Shown piece after piece: positions 60,395-64,000 of a DNA stretch of 64,000 nt (position 1 is its first letter; the number at the start of each line of letters is the position of its first letter). Source of the DNA: Flammeovirga sp. OC4. Its GTDB lineage: Bacteria > Bacteroidota > Bacteroidia > Cytophagales > Flammeovirgaceae. The notes below the pieces were generated by a model. It did not search any database, was not told where the DNA came from, and was given only the letters and a program-made list of their open reading frames with translations. A program made the translations under genes and the position numbers. The stretch covers positions 62,001 through 126,000 of the forward strand of contig NZ_JTAM01000010.1 of assembly GCF_000812565.1 (NCBI RefSeq), written 5' to 3'.

Positions 60395-60485
60395 ATCAGC
60401 GGTACGCAACGACACTGTTGAACCACTAACCGATGTATGTCTCTAATTGATAAATTAAAACACACAACGCCACGTACGCACTGAT
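60395..60485 (-). ncRNA. Candidate structured RNA in the 3' tail of the cobA transcript
   Basis: In minus-strand RNA, ATCAGTG (60485-60479) then GTACG (60477-60473) pairs with CGTAC (60406-60402) then CGCTGAT (60401-60395), one G-U pair and a one-base bulge. Inside, TGTGTG can pair with CATACA and TAATT with AATTA. The one plus-strand mismatch becomes G-U only on the minus strand, pointing to RNA from the operon. Function unknown. Confidence 0.45.
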
Positions 60486-60498
60486 CGCCTTTAGGCTT

Positions 60499-61275
60499 TT
60501 ATACATTAACTGTAGCGTTAACCACTACTTCTGAAAGTCTTTTTGGATATTTAGCATGATGCCTTACCACATCACCTACCACTATTACTGCTGGTGAGCC
60601 TAAATTATCTCTTCTCATGATATCAGCAATATCATGAACATGACCTATACCTATTCTTTCATTTGGAGTTGAAGCATTTTGGATAATGGCTACAGGTGTG
60701 TTTTCCTTTCCTGCTTCCTTAAAACTATCCATGATCTGATCGATCTTTTTAGTACCCATCAAAATGATTACTGTGGCTGAAGACTGAGCAGCTAATGCTA
60801 TATCTTTAGAGACATCTCCTTCTTTTGTTGTTCCAGTGATTACCCAAAAACTTTGACTGTCTCCTCTTCTTGTTACAGGAATCCCTTGCAAAGCAGGTGC
60901 AGCTACTGAGCTACTAATACCTGGTACTAAATTTACTCTGATACCATGTTTTTGTGCATAAAGCATTTCTTCGTGCCCTCTTCCAAAAACATATGGATCT
61001 CCTCCTTTTAAACGAACTACATGTCCACCACCGATAGCATGAGATACAATCAGACGATTGATTTCTTCTTGCTTAGCTGAATGTTGACCTACTCTTTTGC
61101 CAACATATACCTTTTTAGCTTGGGGTGCGTACTCTAAAAGTTCCTCAGAGACTAAAGCGTCATACAAAACCACATCCGCTCTTCTTAGTGCTTTCATCCC
61201 CTTTACCGTGATTAAATCCGGATCTCCAATCCCTGCCCCAACAAGGGTTAATTCTGGTTGTATCGTCTTTGTCAT
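60499..61275 (-). CDS. cobA: Uroporphyrinogen-III C-methyltransferase
   Basis: 258 residues, the usual length of single-domain SUMT. Motifs: LVGAGIGDPDLITVKG at the N-terminus, DALVSEELL, VRLKGGDPYVFGRGHEE (SAM and substrate contact) and VPGISS. It adds two methyl groups from SAM to uroporphyrinogen III to give precorrin-2, the branch point to siroheme. It follows the nitrite reductase gene by 79 bp on the same strand and precedes the dehydrogenase gene, so reductase and cofactor genes form one block. Confidence 0.96.
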   Translation of the reverse strand: MTKTIQPELTLVGAGIGDPDLITVKGMKALRRADVVLYDALVSEELLEYAPQAKKVYVGKRVGQHSAKQEEINRLIVSHAIGGGHVVRLKGGDPYVFGRGHEEMLYAQKHGIRVNLVPGISSSVAAPALQGIPVTRRGDSQSFWVITGTTKEGDVSKDIALAAQSSATVIILMGTKKIDQIMDSFKEAGKENTPVAIIQNASTPNERIGIGHVHDIADIMRRDNLGSPAVIVVGDVVRHHAKYPKRLSEVVVNATVNV

Positions 61276-61354
61276 AGTGATTCGCTTCGTTCGTTTGTTA
61301 ATAGATTAAATGTCCCCCGACTGACTTTTAAATCAATCAGGGGTATAGTAGTAT

Positions 61355-63472
61355 CTAGGCGTCTTCAGTCGCTAAATCCTCTTTTCTTAAGTTTGAAACG
61401 TCATTCAAGAAAACTTTTGCTTCCTCGATGTATTGTTTAGCAAACTCCTCTGATGGTTCGTTTTTGTTGATTCTTAATACGTGATCTACAAATGAACCTT
61501 CAGCAAAATTGAACTGAGCATCATAGTGTTCTGCAAAACGGTTAATAACCGTCATGTGGCTGTTTAATTTTACCTTTTTATCTAAAAGCAACGCTTTCGC
61601 TGCATTTACATAGCTACTGTAAGCATGGTAGATCGCATCAGCAAATAAACCTTTCTTAAAGGCCTCTTCTGCCCAACCTGCTTTCTCCTCTGCTTCGAAG
61701 ATCAATGTTTGAACTAAGTCAATGATTACACCTGCACACTCACCTACTGCTTTATGCAATTGGAATTTGTCTTCTTCAGTGTACCAATCCAAGTAATCTT
61801 CTGGTGTAAGATCATCCAATACTGCCAATGGCTTTAAGATATCATAGAAGTAATCTTTACCTTGACGCTTGTAATAATCTACGAAATACTCTCCCTCAGT
61901 TGAGTTTTCATCATAGTTGTCTACTACGATTCTGAAAGCATCTTCAATTCTTTTACTAGGAATCTTGATTACTTTATCTGCAATATGAGGAGTATTTGTA
62001 CTGTCAAAACCACCACCCAATAAGATTTGAGCTGCTGGCAATAACATTTTGTTCGCCTTATTTCTTAACGAACTACCATGAATACCAAATTGTGCGATCG
62101 TATGCTGACCACATGCGTTTGGACATCCACTAATTTTTATTTTGAAAGTATCATCCGTCACTAAGTCAGGATATTCTACTTTTACTAAATCTTCTAAAAC
62201 TCTAGCAATACCAGTACTTGATGAGATACCCAATACACAAGTATCAGTACCTGGACAAGCTGTGATATCTGCTGTAGTATCGTAACCTAGTTCAGCAAAA
62301 CCGATTTTATCTAACTCATTGTAGATCGCTTTCAAATCAGCTTCACGAACGTACTTTAATAAGATACCTTGGCGGATTGTTAATCTGAAATCGTCTGCAG
62401 TATACTTCTCAACGATTTTGATTAATTCTCTTGCTGTCGTTGTATCAAAGTTACCTAAAGTCAAACGAACTAAGATACCGTAGAAACCTTCTTGCTTTTG
62501 AGCAAATACGTTCGCTTCTTTCCATTTTTGGAATTTCGCTTCGTCCGTTACTTCTACTTCAACAGCTGCATGTTCTTGAGGAAGAACTACTGAATCCACT
62601 TTAGATCTGTCTACCCAAATCTCTTGGTTTTTCAATGATTTTCTTTCCTCTTCTGCTAAACGTAATAATTCCTCTTTACCAATATCCTGTAACAAGAACT
62701 TCATTCTTGCTTTCATTCTACGGTTACGCTCACCATGACGGTCAAATACTCTTACTAATGACTCAATGAAAGGGATTAATTTTTCCTCTTCCATAAACTC
62801 AGCAGCAGTTTCAGCGATGTAAGGCTGTGCACCTAAACCACCACCGATTAGTACTTTAAAACCTCTTTTTTCTTCACCATCAATTGTTTTTACTACCGGA
62901 ATAGCTCCAACGTCATGAATAAAAGCAAAAGCTGTATCTGCTTCTGATGATGAGAATGCGATTTTGAACTTACGTCCCATCTCTTGGCAGATAGGATTTC
63001 TTAAGAAGTACTCAAATGTAGCGTGAGCATAAGGAGTTACGTCAAATGGCTCTTCTGCATCAATACCTGCTTTTTCTGAAGCAGTGATGTTTCTTACTGT
63101 GTTACCACAAGCCTCTCTTAATGTAACTTCGTCCTTCTCTAACTCAGCCCATAATTGTGGAGCATCATCTAAAGAAACGTAGTGAATTTGAATATCCTGA
63201 CGTGTAGTAATATGTAATTTACCATTAGAGTACGTATCAGAAACCTCACAAATACGGTTCAATTGTCTCATTGTCAATTTACCGTAAGGTATCTTAATAC
63301 GAATCATTTGTACACCAGGCTGACGCTGACCATAAACACCTCTCGCTAAACGAAGGCTACGGAATTTTTCGTCATCAATATTTCCCTCATGAAACAATCT
63401 GATTTTCTTCTCTAAATCTAAGATATCCTGCTCCACTACTGGGTTTTCAAGTTCGGTTCTAAAGCTACGCAT
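61355..63472 (-). CDS. nirA: Siroheme nitrite/sulfite reductase with C-terminal HEPN-like domain
   Basis: 705 residues. Residues ~1-545 are a ferredoxin-type nitrite/sulfite reductase: ferrodoxin-like repeats (RQPGVQMIRIKIPYG, then LHITTRQDIQIHYV) and the cluster-siroheme cysteines in ACPGTDTC (CX5C) and GCPNAC (CX3C). From about residue 560 an all-helical extension follows (DKFQLHKAVGECAGVIIDL, then YHAYSSYVNAAKALLLDKK), which I read as a HEPN-like domain with R-F-A-E-H near its end. The enzyme reduces nitrite to ammonium (or sulfite to sulfide); nitrite is favoured by the NrtABCD neighbours. The role of the tail is unknown. Confidence 0.9.
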   Translation of the reverse strand: MRSFRTELENPVVEQDILDLEKKIRLFHEGNIDDEKFRSLRLARGVYGQRQPGVQMIRIKIPYGKLTMRQLNRICEVSDTYSNGKLHITTRQDIQIHYVSLDDAPQLWAELEKDEVTLREACGNTVRNITASEKAGIDAEEPFDVTPYAHATFEYFLRNPICQEMGRKFKIAFSSSEADTAFAFIHDVGAIPVVKTIDGEEKRGFKVLIGGGLGAQPYIAETAAEFMEEEKLIPFIESLVRVFDRHGERNRRMKARMKFLLQDIGKEELLRLAEEERKSLKNQEIWVDRSKVDSVVLPQEHAAVEVEVTDEAKFQKWKEANVFAQKQEGFYGILVRLTLGNFDTTTARELIKIVEKYTADDFRLTIRQGILLKYVREADLKAIYNELDKIGFAELGYDTTADITACPGTDTCVLGISSSTGIARVLEDLVKVEYPDLVTDDTFKIKISGCPNACGQHTIAQFGIHGSSLRNKANKMLLPAAQILLGGGFDSTNTPHIADKVIKIPSKRIEDAFRIVVDNYDENSTEGEYFVDYYKRQGKDYFYDILKPLAVLDDLTPEDYLDWYTEEDKFQLHKAVGECAGVIIDLVQTLIFEAEEKAGWAEEAFKKGLFADAIYHAYSSYVNAAKALLLDKKVKLNSHMTVINRFAEHYDAQFNFAEGSFVDHVLRINKNEPSEEFAKQYIEEAKVFLNDVSNLRKEDLATEDA

Positions 63473-63540
63473 GATGAGTATATTACTAGTTTTATATCTT
63501 ATTCCCTATCGATTTACTATACTAATAGTAAAAATGAAAA

Positions 63541-63558
63541 GACCATTATCCTATGGTC
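63541..63558 (-). promoter_or_regulatory. Hairpin at the start of the nirA leader
   Basis: GACCAT (63541-63546) pairs with ATGGTC (63553-63558). On the minus strand it is followed by TTTTCATTTTT. It lies at the predicted 5' end of the nirA transcript: either a stabilising 5' hairpin or an attenuator. Confidence 0.4.
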
Positions 63559-63563
63559 TCATG

Positions 63564-63594
63564 CAATTTTAAGGAGGAAAATAAATATTTCAAA
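63564..63594 (-). promoter_or_regulatory. Predicted promoter of nirA-cobA
   Basis: On the minus strand: TTTG (63594-63591), a 19-bp spacer, TAAAATTG (63571-63564), one mismatch from TAnnTTTG. The leader to the ATG at 63472 would be about 85 nt. Confidence 0.6.
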
Positions 63595-63596
63595 AG

Positions 63597-63629
63597 AAAA
63601 AGGGATATTTCTTATAAATATCCCTTTTT
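63597..63629 (-). terminator. Terminator after the malic enzyme gene
   Basis: AAAAAGGGATATTT (63597-63610) pairs perfectly with AAATATCCCTTTTT (63616-63629), giving a T-run in both directions. Confidence 0.9.
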
Positions 63630-63750
63630 AAGTATGAAATTATTGAAAATTAAATAGAAACGAGGAAAAATTAGGTTGATTTATATCACCTAAATAAAAA
63701 TGTAAAATACACACTTTCAATACTCCTATTTGAATTTAAAATTCTACTTT

Positions 63751-64000
63751 TTAGTTATCATCTAAACTTTGAGCATCAAGATTTGCGATCGTAATCATAT
63801 CCAGAATCTGCTGTACATTTGCTCCCATTTCAAGAACGTGTGCAGGCTTCTTCATACCCATTACAATTGGACCTACAACAGTAGAATCTGACACTTCTTC
63901 TAACATCTTCAATGCAATATTTGCAGCAGACAAATTCGGGAAGATTAATACATTCGCTGCTTTTTCTGCCAACTCTGAGAATGGGAAGTTAGTCTTCGTC
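63751..64000 (-). CDS. maeB: NADP-dependent malic enzyme with phosphotransacetylase-like domain, C-terminal end only
   Basis: The frame is open to the window edge, so only about the last 83 residues are seen; a TTG at 63972 is an internal Leu, not the start. The visible part (NFPFSELAEKAANVLIFPNL, then GPIVMGMKKPAHVL and IANLDAQ) is the characteristic C-terminal end of the phosphate-acetyltransferase-like domain of MaeB-type malic enzymes, which convert malate to pyruvate and CO2 with NADPH. The tail domain usually has a regulatory role. Confidence 0.88.
   Translation of the reverse strand, partial: TKTNFPFSELAEKAANVLIFPNLSAANIALKMLEEVSDSTVVGPIVMGMKKPAHVLEMGANVQQILDMITIANLDAQSLDDN

Noticed and set aside
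60395-60485. Structured cobA tail considered as an integron attC site
   Set aside because: The paired RYYYAAC/GTTRRRY core sites are not present and no cassette array is seen.

Overview
The window looks like a chromosomal segment of a marine gliding bacterium of the phylum Bacteroidota, most likely order Cytophagales and close to Flammeovirga. This is inferred, not proven. The grounds are: AT-rich DNA with almost no Shine-Dalgarno sequences; several promoters of the Bacteroidota type (-7 box TAnnTTTG, -33 box TTG/TTTG); a TonB-dependent receptor; an RprX/RprY-like two-component pair; a 7TMR-DISM receptor; bacillithiol-type YpdA; and a secreted GH16 polysaccharidase ending in a type IX secretion sorting domain.

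Layout. 1-5.7 kb (all minus): M20 peptidase (cut by the window edge), sensor kinase, response regulator and TonB-dependent receptor. 5.8-8.1 kb: a SAM-I (S-box) riboswitch leading a lipoprotein gene and metK. 8.1-18.6 kb: patatin/BamA-like protein, a 7TM receptor fused to an IS1595-type zinc ribbon, HesB/IscA protein, M3 oligopeptidase, YqgE, PcrA helicase. 18.6-21.4 kb: tight operon of an inactive-looking beta-lactamase-fold protein, ypdA and an SDR. 21.5 kb: an aberrant tRNA-like gene. 22.4-24.8 kb: rprXY-like pair. 24.8-31 kb: accessory genes (lipoprotein, BamE-like protein, isochorismatase, DUF3626, DUF6940, Coq4-like protein, nucleotide cyclase). 31-37.7 kb: RND efflux operon followed by two small genes that are surrounded by palindromic repeats. 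37.9-40.3 kb: accessory pocket (DUF2971, 2H phosphoesterase) split by a 400-bp repeat. 40.6-44.1 kb: hydrolase/SRPBCC/AraC operon, then a Fur-family regulator with a cation exporter. 44.4-48.9 kb: GH16 enzyme, DUF2834, PilJ-SpoIIE phosphatase. 49-63.5 kb (all minus): nitrate assimilation genes (outer-membrane porin, NrtABCD transporter, siroheme synthesis, nitrite reductase with a C-terminal HEPN domain), interrupted by a FAD oxidoreductase, a secreted caspase-like protein and DUF3144. The 3' end of a malic enzyme/PTA gene closes the window.

How the genes fit together: the porin and NrtABCD would import nitrate or nitrite. The precorrin-2 dehydrogenase/ferrochelatase and CobA make siroheme, the cofactor of the nitrite reductase. 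No nitrate reductase lies in the window.

The most unusual material is non-coding. A ~400-bp element with ~18-bp terminal inverted repeats occurs twice in full (25331-25731 and 39167-39564, opposite orientation) and once truncated (55773-55910). Inside it sits a two-hairpin module: an AGGA-loop hairpin, exactly 14 nt, then a hairpin with a 14-nt loop. The module recurs at 31927-31984 with changed, still-paired stems, the signature of a folded nucleic acid. Other highlights are the 7TMR-DISM/transposase-zinc-ribbon fusion, the tRNA-like gene with an over-long anticodon arm, and a structured 3' region after cobA.
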